This document shows positions 25,263 through 33,778 of a DNA stretch of 64,000 nucleotides, piece by piece (positions within the stretch are counted from its first letter, which is position 1; each line of letters starts with the position of its first letter). This stretch comes from Neorhizobium tomejilense (GTDB lineage Bacteria > Pseudomonadota > Alphaproteobacteria > Rhizobiales > Rhizobiaceae): assembly GCA_002968845.1 (NCBI GenBank), contig PVBG01000027.1:1-64000 (forward strand), read 5' to 3'. The translations under genes and the position numbers were made by a program. Below the pieces are notes generated by a model that was given only the letters and a program-made list of their open reading frames with translations, was not told the origin of the DNA and searched no databases.

Positions 25263-25297
25263 GGCCGGCTCTCATGCGTGGGGGCCGGCCTTTTCCT
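25263..25297 (+). terminator. Intrinsic terminator of metNIQ
   Basis: GGCCGGC/GCCGGCC stem with a 14-base loop followed by TTTTCCTTT, 30 bp past the metQ stop. Confidence 0.85.
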
Positions 25298-25352
25298 TTA
25301 ACGCTATCTGAAGGAATACCCGCGAAAGATGTAGGGCTTCACGAGGTCTTAG

Positions 25353-27551
25353 ATGCGGCTTCTTCCCCCCCGCTTTCGCCGCTCCGCTACACTTGGCCGT
25401 CGCTCCGCCGTGACGTCGATGCTACTTGCCTTCGCCGTGGTCGTGGTGCTGGTGACGATCTTCATCCTGACCGCGCTCGACCGCATCACCGACTATGCCA
25501 ATCGCCTCGACGACGAGCGCTCGCGCGAGACGACCTCCGGCGCGATCCAGACGTTCCAGGAGCAGCTGCATGCGACGCTCAATGACTACGCGGCGTGGGA
25601 CGACGCTGCCCAGTTCGTCTATGCCGGCGATGATGCCTGGGTCGTCGGCAATTACGGCGACATGACCGCCAACAGCGATCTTTTCGACGTGGCTCTCATC
25701 ATGGATACGGACCGCAATGTTCTGATGGCCTATCAGGACGGCGCTCCCGTCACCTGGTCGCCGCAGAATTATTTCGACACCTCGCTCTGGACGCTGTTCG
25801 ACAAGGCAAGCAGTGCCGGTGCCGGAACCGTGCCGGAGGCGGTGGGTTTCGTGGGGACCAAAAACGGCGTCGCGGCCGTCGGCGTGGCGTTCATCCGCCC
25901 GAAATCCGGTGAACTCGCCCAACCCGTCGAGGGGCGCCGGTTCCTGATCTTTGGCCGCCATCTCGACGAGAAGAAGATCCTGAAGCTTGCGGAAACCTAT
26001 GTCATCGGGGGGCTTCGTTTTGCCGGTGCCGGCGATACGGTTCCCAACATGGTGGAGATCCGCAATATCCACGGCAAGGCGCTGCAGCGGCTCGTCTGGA
26101 ATTCGCGCATGCCTGGCAATACCGCCTATCTGCAGGTCCGGCCGCTCGTCTATTGCGCGCTGGCGATGGTGGGCCTGTTTTTCCTCCTCCTCTTCGCCAG
26201 CGGCAGCAATACGCTCAACCGCCTCAAGGCGGACGAGGCGGCGGCACGGCATCTGGCGATGAGCGACCGGCTGAGCGGGCTTCTCAACCGCGCCGGCTTT
26301 TTCGCAGCACTCGACGCGCTGGTGCTCCAGAGCCGCCGCAGCAACGAGGACGTGGCGCTGCTCTATCTCGATCTCGACGGTTTCAAGGAAGTCAACGACG
26401 CCTATGGCCATGGTACCGGAGACAAGCTGATCCGCGGCGTTGCGGCCGGCCTCAAGACGCTGGTCGGACAGACGGCGATCCTTGCCCGCGTCGGCGGCGA
26501 CGAATTCGCCATCGCGCTTGCGGCCACGGATATCGGCCGGGCGGTGGAGACGCTGAGCGATCATATTCTCGGCTTCTTCGGCGAGCCCTTCGTGATCGGC
26601 GAAAGGGTTGCGACGATCGGCACCTGCATCGGCGTCGCCATCTCGCCGCGCGGCAAGGTCTCCGGCGAAGAACTGGTGCGGCGTTCCGACATGGCCATGT
26701 ATCACGCCAAGGAAACCGGCCGTGGCCGGACCGAATATTACCGGCCGGAAATGGATGCCGAGCGCGAAGATCGCAACATGCTGGAGATCGACCTCAGGAT
26801 CGCCATCGAGCGCCGCGAGGTCAACGTCGTCTACCAGCCGGTCGTCGATGCCAGGACGTGGCGCATCATCGGCGTCGAGGCGCTGGCGCGCTGGCACCGT
26901 ACGGGGTACGGCCCCGTATCTCCCGACGTCTTCATCCCGATCGCCGAATCGACCGGCCTCATCGACCAGCTCGGCCTGTTCGTGCTGCACCGCGCCTGCG
27001 AGACGCTAACGCTGTGGCCGGAGCTCAAGCTCGCGGTCAATATCTCCCCCGGCCAGTTCCGCGATCCGGCGTTTGCCCTGCATGTCGCCTCGGTATTCCG
27101 CAAGACCGGTGCCGATCCTTCCCGCATCACGCTGGAAATGACCGAGGGTTATTTCATCCAGAACCCGGAACGAGCCCGCGCCGCGCTCGCCAAGCTGAAG
27201 CAGCTCGGGGTGAAGATCGCGCTCGACGATTTCGGCGCCGGCTTTTCGAGCGTCGGGTACCTGCGCCAGTTCGGCTTCGACCGGATGAAGATCGACAAGT
27301 CGCTGGTGCACGCGCTGGAAGAGGGCGGCCGCGCCATCGATCTTCTGCAGGCGACCGTGGCGCTCGCCCGCTCGCTGGAAATCCCGGTCACCGCCGAGGG
27401 CGTCGAAACCGAGGCGCAGGCCGTACAGCTGCGCCTGACCGGCTGCGACGAACTGCAGGGCTATATGTTCGGTAAGCCGATGTCGTCGCAGGAAATCGAC
27501 ATCATCTACCGCGGCAACCGCTTGCCGGGCGGGATGAGCGGCGCGGCGTAG
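25353..27551 (+). CDS. CHASE4-GGDEF-EAL membrane protein (c-di-GMP turnover)
   Basis: A 732-residue dual-domain c-di-GMP enzyme. An N-terminal transmembrane helix (about 20-42), a periplasmic CHASE4 sensor (about 50-240; NDYAAWDDAAQFVYAGDDAW is typical) and a second helix (about 265-285) precede a GGDEF domain (ARVGGDEFAIAL near residue 380) and an EAL domain (GVEALARWHR near 508; then NISPGQF, EMTEGYF, ALDDFGAGFSSVGYL, AEGVETEAQ). Both active motifs are intact, so either synthase or hydrolase activity is possible. It stands alone, downstream of metNIQ. Confidence 0.93.
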   Translation: MRLLPPRFRRSATLGRRSAVTSMLLAFAVVVVLVTIFILTALDRITDYANRLDDERSRETTSGAIQTFQEQLHATLNDYAAWDDAAQFVYAGDDAWVVGNYGDMTANSDLFDVALIMDTDRNVLMAYQDGAPVTWSPQNYFDTSLWTLFDKASSAGAGTVPEAVGFVGTKNGVAAVGVAFIRPKSGELAQPVEGRRFLIFGRHLDEKKILKLAETYVIGGLRFAGAGDTVPNMVEIRNIHGKALQRLVWNSRMPGNTAYLQVRPLVYCALAMVGLFFLLLFASGSNTLNRLKADEAAARHLAMSDRLSGLLNRAGFFAALDALVLQSRRSNEDVALLYLDLDGFKEVNDAYGHGTGDKLIRGVAAGLKTLVGQTAILARVGGDEFAIALAATDIGRAVETLSDHILGFFGEPFVIGERVATIGTCIGVAISPRGKVSGEELVRRSDMAMYHAKETGRGRTEYYRPEMDAEREDRNMLEIDLRIAIERREVNVVYQPVVDARTWRIIGVEALARWHRTGYGPVSPDVFIPIAESTGLIDQLGLFVLHRACETLTLWPELKLAVNISPGQFRDPAFALHVASVFRKTGADPSRITLEMTEGYFIQNPERARAALAKLKQLGVKIALDDFGAGFSSVGYLRQFGFDRMKIDKSLVHALEEGGRAIDLLQATVALARSLEIPVTAEGVETEAQAVQLRLTGCDELQGYMFGKPMSSQEIDIIYRGNRLPGGMSGAA

Positions 27552-27650
27552 TTTCATACGCCTGGCGCGGGGCACTGCGTTCCCCAGACTTGACCCCGGA
27601 TTCCATTTCGCCGGCTGAGCGGGCTATTCTCTCCTCTTGATGTTTTCAGG

Positions 27651-27692
27651 AACATACGCCACGTATGTCAATTGACATACGTGGCGTATGTT
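27651..27692. promoter_or_regulatory. 42-bp perfect palindrome: two tandem 17-bp operators
   Basis: Bases 27651-27692 read the same on both strands. The palindrome consists of two 17-bp units of the form ACATACG-NNN-CGTATGT (27652-27668 and 27675-27691) separated by CAATTG. A third, weaker unit ACGTGCG-CGG-CGTATGT is at 27703-27719. Such 7-3-7 units look like TetR-family operators. They lie upstream of ridA. No TetR gene is adjacent. Confidence 0.7.
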
Positions 27693-27729
27693 GAAATAGG
27701 AGACGTGCGCGGCGTATGTAAACGCCCGT

Positions 27730-27828
27730 ATGACGAAGCCAAGGCCGGACATGAACCAAGCCGTGTGCACCATCCCCGGTGGCATCGCGCTGCGGAAACC
27801 AGCCTCCCAAAGAGGAATGAAACAATGA
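27730..27828 (+). other. Small ORF upstream of ridA, possibly a TetR-gene remnant
   Basis: A 32-codon ORF (starts MTKPRPDM) follows the operator array and ends with a stop overlapping the ridA ATG (ATGA). The first residues look like the N-terminus of many TetR proteins, after which no TetR sequence follows. It may be the scar of a deleted self-controlled TetR gene, or a leader ORF coupled to ridA. No clear ribosome site. Speculative. Confidence 0.3.
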
Positions 27829-28223
27829 GCCCACGCGAGGCAATCTTTCCCGCCGGTCGGCATGCACTCTATGAGCAGCACCGTTATTCGGCGGCCATCC
27901 GCTCGGGAGACCTTCTGTTCGTTTCCGGCCAGGTCGGCAGCCGGACGGACGGATCACCGGAGCCTGATTTCGAACGTCAGGTGCAACTGGCCTTCGACAA
28001 CCTAGAGGCCGTCCTGAAGGCTGCCGGCTGCACGTTTCGTGACGTCGTCGACGTTACGAGCTTCCATACCGATCCTCAAACTCAATTCGAACCCATGATG
28101 GCCGTGCGGGAAAAGGTGCTCGGCGAGCCGCCCTATCCGACCTGGACGGCCGTCGGCGTCAACTGGCTTGCCGGTTTCGATTTCGAAATCAAGGTGATTG
28201 CCCGGATACCGCAGGCGGCTTGA
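27825..28223 (+). CDS. RidA/YjgF-family protein
   Basis: A 132-residue member of the RidA family, trimers that hydrolyse reactive enamine/imine intermediates or act in related steps. LLFVSGQVGSR, QVQLAFDNLEAVLKAAGCTFRDVVDVTSF and PPYPTWTAVGVNWLAGFDFEIKVIARIP match family blocks, but the C-terminal motif has NWLA where canonical RidA has the catalytic Arg segment, so it belongs to a divergent subgroup and may not be an imine hydrolase. ATG 27825 follows AGAGGAATGAAACA. Upstream is an operator array, so expression is probably induced. Confidence 0.85.
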   Translation: MSPREAIFPAGRHALYEQHRYSAAIRSGDLLFVSGQVGSRTDGSPEPDFERQVQLAFDNLEAVLKAAGCTFRDVVDVTSFHTDPQTQFEPMMAVREKVLGEPPYPTWTAVGVNWLAGFDFEIKVIARIPQAA

Positions 28224-28269
28224 AGCAGCCACGATCCGCTCGCGCCAGCCCGTCTGGCGCGGGCGAACC

Positions 28270-29226
28270 TCAGCCGCCGATATGCCTCACGCCACGCTTT
28301 CTGGCGAGCGCGATCTGCAACTGGCGCTGGCGGTAGCGATCGCGGTCTTCCTCGGTGCGGGTCGGGTAGCAGGTGGAGCAGGAGACGCCTTCCTCGTAAT
28401 GGGGCGAGGTCACCTCTTCCGCGGTGATCGGGCTGCGGCAGGCGTGGCAGAGCTTGTGGTTGCCCTCCTTCAGCCCGTGCTCCACCGAAACGCGCTCGTC
28501 GAAGACGAAGCAGGCGCCCTCCCAGAGGCTTTCCTCTGCGGGCACCTCTTCGAGATATTTGAGGATGCCGCCCTTCAGGTGGAAAACCTCGTCGAAGCCC
28601 TGTTCCTTCATGAAGGCGGTGGCCTTCTCGCAGCGGATGCCTCCGGTGCAGTACATGGCGATCTTCGGCTTGTTGTGGAGGCCGGTATTGTTCTTCACCC
28701 AGTCGGGAAACTCGCGAAACGTCTTGGTCTGCGGATCGACGGCGCCCTTGAAGATGCCGATCGCCGTTTCGTAATCGTTGCGGGTGTCGATGACGATCGT
28801 TTCCGGATCGGAGATCAGCGCGTTCCAGTCCTTCGGCTCGACATAGGTGCCGACGATGCGCTTGGGGTCGATATCCTCGACGCCCATGGTGACGATTTCC
28901 TTCTTCGGCCGCACCTTCATGCGCAGGAAGGGCATCTTCGATGCACGGCTTTCCTTGTGCTCGAGGCTTGCGAATTCCGGCTGGGCGCGCAGATAGGCGA
29001 GAAGGCCTGATATCGCCACGTCGGAGCCGGCAACCGTGCCGTTGATCCCCTCGCGGGCGATCAGCAGCGTGCCCTTGATGCCGTTCTCGTCGCAGAAGGC
29101 CTGCAGCGGCTCGCGGAAGCTCTCATAGCGGTCGAAACGCGCAAAATGATAGAGCGCGGCGACGAGCCAGGCGCCCGTCGCTTCCGGTTTGGCCTCCGGG
29201 CGGGTTTGCATGATGTTTTCGGTCAT
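28270..29226 (-). CDS. trhO: tRNA uridine(34) hydroxylase, rhodanese-type (TrhO/YceA)
   Basis: A 318-residue protein of the UPF0176/TrhO family, which hydroxylates uridine 34 in tRNA (the first step to 5-methoxy/carboxymethoxy-uridine) in an oxygen-dependent manner. An N-terminal acylphosphatase-like domain (GTLLIAREGINGTVAGS) is followed by a rhodanese domain with the active Cys in MYCTGGIRCEKA (residues around 190) and a C-terminal Cys-rich part (CHACRSPI, CSTCYP) that may bind a metal. Convergent with ridA. Confidence 0.92.
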   Translation of the reverse strand: MTENIMQTRPEAKPEATGAWLVAALYHFARFDRYESFREPLQAFCDENGIKGTLLIAREGINGTVAGSDVAISGLLAYLRAQPEFASLEHKESRASKMPFLRMKVRPKKEIVTMGVEDIDPKRIVGTYVEPKDWNALISDPETIVIDTRNDYETAIGIFKGAVDPQTKTFREFPDWVKNNTGLHNKPKIAMYCTGGIRCEKATAFMKEQGFDEVFHLKGGILKYLEEVPAEESLWEGACFVFDERVSVEHGLKEGNHKLCHACRSPITAEEVTSPHYEEGVSCSTCYPTRTEEDRDRYRQRQLQIALARKRGVRHIGG

Positions 29227-29250
29227 GGGCGCTGAAATACAGTTTCCGGA

Positions 29251-30237
29251 CTATCCGCGCAACGCGGTTTCTTTCTCATGCGCCGCGACAGCCCTGTGCA
29301 GCTTTGCCGCATGGCGCTCCTTGCGGGGCGCGGTGGCCGCCTTTTCCCATAGCAGCGCGATCAGGCCGCTTTCCGTCTCGGCGCTGTCGGCAAACACCCC
29401 GTGGGCGGCTTCCAGGCCCTCGTGCCGCAGCGCCTGCTGGCGGGCGATGATGGCGCCGAGCACCCGGGCCAGCGTATCGCTGTCGCCGAACAGTTCAGGG
29501 TTTTCGTTGACGAGCCCGGTCAGCACCGAAAGATCGTGTTCGTGGCCGAGCAGATCGACCAGGGCCTTCGCCTGCTGCTGCTTGGCGAGCATGGCGGAAG
29601 GCCAGATCCCGCCGAGCAGCGACAGGTGCATCCAGTAGGTCTGTCCGCATTTGCGCAGCTCGTGATAGGTCTCCGCATCGCCGTGTTCCTCGCAGCCGGC
29701 GAGTGCGCCGAGCGCCTTCTCGCGCTGGTTCTTCCAGGCCTTGGCGAGCCGTTTGGCCGACTTGTGCGGATCGTCGTCGAGGTCGAGGTCGTCGAGGGCG
29801 GCGATCGCCGCGCGGCAGGTGTCGGCGGCGGCCGCCATCTTGGCCGGCAGGTCGTGTTCCTCCGAAGCGATCCGGTCGCGACGCTCGCTGAGCGCCTTGG
29901 AGGCCGCGGTGAGGGCCGCAAGCTCTTCGGGAGAACCTGCATGGCCGGCGAGATAGTCGACCGTCTCGACCAGCGCGGTGGCGTCGCGCACGGCCGACAG
30001 CGTCTGCGCCATGTCGCGGATGCGGGTGTTTTCCTGCCGGCGGAACGTTTTTGCGTCCGGCTGGATCAGCCGGTAGAGGGCGCGCACCCGCTTGAAGCGT
30101 TTTCGCGCGTCGTGCACCGCTTCGTGCGGCCCGTCCGGCTGGTCTTCCAGCAGCCGGATCGCGTGGGAAAGCTGGCTTTCCGCAACCGAGCGGAATTCGT
30201 CGGTGAAGGATTTAGCGGGCCGCAGACGGTACGCCAT
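29251..30237 (-). CDS. CHAD-domain protein
   Basis: A 328-residue all-helical protein with conserved histidines and basic residues in HDARKRFKRVRALYRLI near residue 45 and HELRKCGQTYWMHL near 195. CHAD domains bind inorganic polyphosphate and often pair with CYTH enzymes. Here the start lies 26 bp inside the end of the CYTH gene, so the two are one operon and probably act together on polyphosphate. No signal peptide. Confidence 0.9.
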   Translation of the reverse strand: MAYRLRPAKSFTDEFRSVAESQLSHAIRLLEDQPDGPHEAVHDARKRFKRVRALYRLIQPDAKTFRRQENTRIRDMAQTLSAVRDATALVETVDYLAGHAGSPEELAALTAASKALSERRDRIASEEHDLPAKMAAAADTCRAAIAALDDLDLDDDPHKSAKRLAKAWKNQREKALGALAGCEEHGDAETYHELRKCGQTYWMHLSLLGGIWPSAMLAKQQQAKALVDLLGHEHDLSVLTGLVNENPELFGDSDTLARVLGAIIARQQALRHEGLEAAHGVFADSAETESGLIALLWEKAATAPRKERHAAKLHRAVAAHEKETALRG

Positions 30238-30709
30238 GACACAATTCTCCGCTCAAATCTTCAGTCGCCATCACCATGTTGGAATACCGCCGGTCGCCGG
30301 TGACTTCCTCGCCGATCCAGTCCGGAATGTCGGGCAGAGCGCCCTCGTCCTCCACCTCGACCTCGGCGACGACCAGTCCCTTGTAGGCTCCGTCATAGAC
30401 ATCCACCTCCCAGGTATAACCCCCGTGCCGGACCTCGTGGCGGGTCTTTTGGAGCACCACGCCGACGGCGGCGTTCGCCATCTCCTCGGCGTCGCCAAGC
30501 GGAATTTCGTATTCGAATTCGTCGCGGGCTAGCAGTTCCCGGCCGATCTTGATGGTCAGCTTGGCGCGCTTGCCGTCCATGATCCGCACCCGTACCGAAC
30601 GGTCGTCGCCGGATGCGACATAGGCCTGCAGGAAATCGGAGGATGACGAGACCTCCGAGCGCCAACCGTCGCTCTTCACCAGAAATTTCCGTTCGATTTC
30701 CTTGGCCAT
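30212..30709 (-). CDS. CYTH-domain protein (triphosphate tunnel metalloenzyme)
   Basis: A 165-residue protein with the CYTH signature EIERKFLV at residues 4-11 and alternating charged beta strands (RVRIMDGKRAKLTIKI, FEYEIPLGDA, WEVDVYDGAYKGLVVAEVEVE) that build the eight-stranded tunnel. Bacterial members hydrolyse tripolyphosphate or similar triphosphates. It is the first gene of the two-gene CYTH-CHAD operon, with overlap to the second. Confidence 0.92.
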   Translation of the reverse strand: MAKEIERKFLVKSDGWRSEVSSSSDFLQAYVASGDDRSVRVRIMDGKRAKLTIKIGRELLARDEFEYEIPLGDAEEMANAAVGVVLQKTRHEVRHGGYTWEVDVYDGAYKGLVVAEVEVEDEGALPDIPDWIGEEVTGDRRYSNMVMATEDLSGELCHGVPSAAR

Positions 30710-30873
30710 GCTCCACCCGCCGCCTCGGGAACTTCCACAATTGTTGCAACCCTAGTGCAAACTCCGCGTCCCGCAAACCCGTTCGACGTCGGAGGCCTGT
30801 TTTTTCTCGACAATGACGGGCTTGAGGGGTATCTCGACCTCAAAGTTTCAATCGTTTCAGCGGAGACCTTACC

Positions 30874-31512
30874 ATGACCGGCAAGACGGAAAAGCTGCTT
30901 TCCATCCTGAAACTGCAGCCGGTGGTACCGGTGCTGATCGTCGACGACGCCAAGTCGGCGGTGGGCCTGGCACGGGCGCTGGTCGCCGGCGGCCTGAGGG
31001 CCATCGAGATCACCATGCGCACCCCGGCCGCCCTCGATGCGGTCAAGGCGGTGGCCGCCGAAGTCGAAGGCGCCAATGTCGGTGCCGGCACCATCCTCAA
31101 CGCCCGCGACTACGAAGCGGCCGTCAAGGCGGGCTCGACCTTCATCGTCTCGCCCGGCGTGACACCCGGCGTGCTTTCCGCCGCCAAGGACTCTCCCGTG
31201 CCGCTTCTGCCGGGTGCTGCGACCGCCAGCGAAGTGATGACGCTGCGCGAAGCCGGCTTCGAGGTGCTGAAATTTTTCCCCGCTGAACAGGCCGGCGGCG
31301 CCGCTTACCTGAAGGCGTTGTCCTCGCCGCTCGCCGGCACGCTGTTCTGCCCGACCGGCGGCATTTCGCTGAAGAACGCCAACGACTACCTGTCGCTGCC
31401 GAACGTCATCTGCGTCGGCGGCTCCTGGGTCGCGCCGAAAGAGCTGGTCTTGGCAGGTGACTGGGCCGGCATCACCAAGCTCGCTTCCGAAGCGGCGGCG
31501 CTGAAGGCGTAA
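30874..31512 (+). CDS. eda: KDPG aldolase (2-dehydro-3-deoxy-phosphogluconate aldolase)
   Basis: A 212-residue class I aldolase of the Entner-Doudoroff pathway, splitting KDPG to pyruvate and glyceraldehyde 3-phosphate. AIEITMRTPAAL holds the catalytic Glu, VGAGTILNARDYEAAVKAG the Thr-rich segment, and EVLKFFPAEQAGG the Schiff-base Lys. GTLFCPTGGISLKNA binds phosphate. GCGGAGACCTTACC precedes the start. The gene is alone; edd is not in the window. Confidence 0.94.
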   Translation: MTGKTEKLLSILKLQPVVPVLIVDDAKSAVGLARALVAGGLRAIEITMRTPAALDAVKAVAAEVEGANVGAGTILNARDYEAAVKAGSTFIVSPGVTPGVLSAAKDSPVPLLPGAATASEVMTLREAGFEVLKFFPAEQAGGAAYLKALSSPLAGTLFCPTGGISLKNANDYLSLPNVICVGGSWVAPKELVLAGDWAGITKLASEAAALKA

Positions 31513-31586
31513 ACCCCGCAACCCGTCTTTGTAATTTCACAATCGCATCCCTATCTTTCCCCGGAAACACAACAGGGAGATGTGCG

Positions 31587-32303
31587 ATGTTCGACGCAAA
31601 GAAGCTTCTCGACCAATTTCTGGGGTCACAGATTCCGGGTATGTCGGGAGGAAGTGTGAGGGACCGGGCAGGGCAGGCGACCCAGCTTGCCAAGAACAAC
31701 CCGCTCGCCACCGGCGCCATCCTCGCGGCCGTCCTCGGCACCAAGACCGGCCGCAACATTGCCGGCAATGTCGCCGCCGTCGGCGGCATTGCGGCGATCG
31801 CCGGCCTCGGTTATCTCGCCTACAAGAACTATCAGTCCGGCAAGTCTCCCGAAGCCGTGCCTCAGCCGGCGCCTCAGGCCGACAAGCCGCTCCTGACGCC
31901 GCCGACCGATTCCCCCTTCCATCCGCAGTCTCCCGCTCTCACCAACGATTTCGCGCTGACGCTCGTGCGGGCAATGATCGCCGCCGCCAAGGCCGATGGG
32001 CATATCGATGCCGGCGAGCGCGCCAACATCATGGACAAGGTGCATGCGGTCGACCTCGGCGCCGAGGCGGAAGCCTTCATCGAGAACGAACTCGCCAATC
32101 CGGTCGATATCGACGACCTGGTCGCCGCTGCCCGCACCGAAGAACAGAAGGTCGAGATCTACGCGGCCTCGCGCCTGACCATCGATCCGGACACCCGCGC
32201 CGAACGCGGTTACCTCGATCTGCTCGCCGGCCGCCTCGGCTTGGACGATGCGCTGATCGCCCATATCGACGCGACGGTATCGGCGGCCAAGGTCAAGGCG
32301 TAA
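31587..32303 (+). CDS. DUF533/TerB-like protein
   Basis: A 238-residue protein of the DUF533 (YebE-like) family. A Gly/Ala-rich amphipathic N-terminal half (NPLATGAILAAVLG...NIAGNVAAVGGIAAIAGLGYLAY, possibly membrane-associated), a Pro/Gln-rich linker (about 92-115) and a C-terminal TerB-like helical domain with acidic motifs (ADGHIDAGERANIMDK) likely to bind metal. Function unknown; the family is often stress-linked. GGGAGATGTGCG precedes ATG 31587. Confidence 0.85.
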   Translation: MFDAKKLLDQFLGSQIPGMSGGSVRDRAGQATQLAKNNPLATGAILAAVLGTKTGRNIAGNVAAVGGIAAIAGLGYLAYKNYQSGKSPEAVPQPAPQADKPLLTPPTDSPFHPQSPALTNDFALTLVRAMIAAAKADGHIDAGERANIMDKVHAVDLGAEAEAFIENELANPVDIDDLVAAARTEEQKVEIYAASRLTIDPDTRAERGYLDLLAGRLGLDDALIAHIDATVSAAKVKA

Positions 32304-32314
32304 GGCGGCCCGTC

Positions 32315-32743
32315 ATGGCAATTCCTTTTTCTCCTGTCGGCATCGATCATGTTGTCCTTCTGATCGACGACATGGAGCGTGGGCTTGATTTCTATTGCGG
32401 CGTCCTGGGTTGCCGGCCGGGTTATTCCTACCCGGCCCTTGGGATGGAACAGGTCTGGTGCGGGTCGTCGCTGATCGTTTTGTGGGACATAACGCATCCG
32501 GGCGGGAAAAAGGCTGCTCCTCCGGTCGCCGGTGGCCGCAACGTCGATCACATCTGCATCGCCACCAGCCCTTTCGATCACGATGAACTGCGTTCGCATT
32601 TGCAGAGCCACGGTATCGAGATTGCTCAGGAGGCCTTCCACGGCGGGGCTCGCGGCATGGGGCATTCGTTCTACATCCATGATCCGTTCGGCAACAAGAT
32701 CGAGATCAAGGGGCCGGCGGAATATCCGGATGGGCGATCTTGA
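32315..32743 (+). CDS. VOC-family (glyoxalase-like) protein
   Basis: A 142-residue vicinal-oxygen-chelate protein with two beta-alpha-beta-beta-beta units. GIDHVVLLIDDMERGLDFYCGVLGC opens the first, VDHICIATSPF the second and SFYIHDPFGNKIEIKGP ends with the metal-binding Glu. The putative metal ligands are His and Glu at the ends of each unit. The ATG at 32315 lies 11 bp after the DUF533 stop. The substrate is unknown. Confidence 0.88.
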   Translation: MAIPFSPVGIDHVVLLIDDMERGLDFYCGVLGCRPGYSYPALGMEQVWCGSSLIVLWDITHPGGKKAAPPVAGGRNVDHICIATSPFDHDELRSHLQSHGIEIAQEAFHGGARGMGHSFYIHDPFGNKIEIKGPAEYPDGRS

Positions 32744-32880
32744 CGGCGAAGACACGGTCTTCAATCTGCACCCGCGCGTCTTCGCGAAGTCTTGTCGCCT
32801 GACCGGCGGGCAGGCTCTGCCTACCGGTTGCCTTTCCCCCGTTGCTGGCCTAAGCCTCAGCCACGATGCAAGAGGCTGAC

Positions 32881-33576
32881 ATGCGCGATCTGAAGAACTA
32901 CAAAGTTGCCGCCCCGGCTCCGGTCACGCTCAAGGGCCGGTTCGTGACGCTCGAACCCTATGACAGGGACACCCACCTCCAGGCACTGTGGGACGGGCTC
33001 GGCGCCGCCGAGGGCATCAATCCGCTTCTCAAATATTTCCCCAACGACGATTTCGCCGATGTCGGCGCCTTCGGCGACTGGCTGGAAAACGCCCGCGTCC
33101 ATTCGAATTTCGTGACGCTCGTGTCGCGTGACAACGCCACCGGCAAGGTGGTCGGCATGGCAAGCTACATGCGGCCTGACCCGAAGAACGGCGTCATCGA
33201 GGTCGGCTCCGTGGCGCACGGCGCCGACATGAAGCGTTCGCCGCTGTCGACCGAAGTGCATTACCTGATGGCCAGGCACGTGTTCGAAGGGCTCGATTAC
33301 CGCCGCTACGAATGGAAATGCCACAACGAGAACGAGCCGAGCAAGACGACCGCTCGCCGTTACGGCTTCACCTTCGAAGGCGTCTTCCGCCAGCACGTCA
33401 TCTCCAAGGGCGCCAATCGCGATACCGCCTGGTTTTCGATGATCGATGTGGAATGGCCGCTCCTGAAGGCCGCTTTCGAAGCATGGCTTTCGCCCGAGAA
33501 TTTCGAGGCGGATGGCACCCAGAAGCGGCGGCTCGAAGATATCCGCGCCGAGCTTGCCAAGGGAGCTGTGGCATGA
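32881..33576 (+). CDS. GNAT-family N-acetyltransferase
   Basis: A 231-residue acetyltransferase of the RimJ/RimL-like group. VGMASYMRPDPKNGVIEVGSVAHGADMKRSPLSTEVHYLMARHVFEGLDYRRYEWKCHNENEPSKTTARRYGF spans the acetyl-CoA fold in separate strands; the RRYEWKCHNEN segment is typical. ATG 32881 is preferred over 32866 because AGAGG lies five bases upstream. Its stop overlaps the start of the next small gene (ATGA). Confidence 0.88.
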   Translation: MRDLKNYKVAAPAPVTLKGRFVTLEPYDRDTHLQALWDGLGAAEGINPLLKYFPNDDFADVGAFGDWLENARVHSNFVTLVSRDNATGKVVGMASYMRPDPKNGVIEVGSVAHGADMKRSPLSTEVHYLMARHVFEGLDYRRYEWKCHNENEPSKTTARRYGFTFEGVFRQHVISKGANRDTAWFSMIDVEWPLLKAAFEAWLSPENFEADGTQKRRLEDIRAELAKGAVA

Positions 33577-33773
33577 CGCCCGAGGCAAAATCGCAGGCGA
33601 TCGCCGCGGCGGTGATCCTCGCAGGCGTCGGACTGGTGATCTATTTCCTGCCGACGATCGTCATGTGGATCGCCCAGTTTTCCCCGGTATTGGCCGTCGT
33701 CGTCGGCTCGATGCTGCTGCTCGGTTTCTTCGCGATCTTCTGGCTGCGGGCGCGCTACCAGCGCCGGAGATAA
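33573..33773 (+). CDS. Small two-TM hypothetical protein
   Basis: A 66-residue protein with two hydrophobic segments (about 9-26 and 37-56: AIAAAVILAGVGLVIYFLPTI and a segment ending FAIFWLRARY) and a basic C-terminus. The ATG overlaps the GNAT stop by 4 bp, so it is translationally coupled. No known function. It ends 5 bp from the convergent LysR stop. Confidence 0.65.
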   Translation: MTPEAKSQAIAAAVILAGVGLVIYFLPTIVMWIAQFSPVLAVVVGSMLLLGFFAIFWLRARYQRRR

Positions 33774-33778
33774 CCGTA

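Noticed and set aside
27624..27881. Minus-strand 85-codon frame through the operator array
   Set aside because: It spans the palindrome and part of ridA antisense, and carries no conserved residues.
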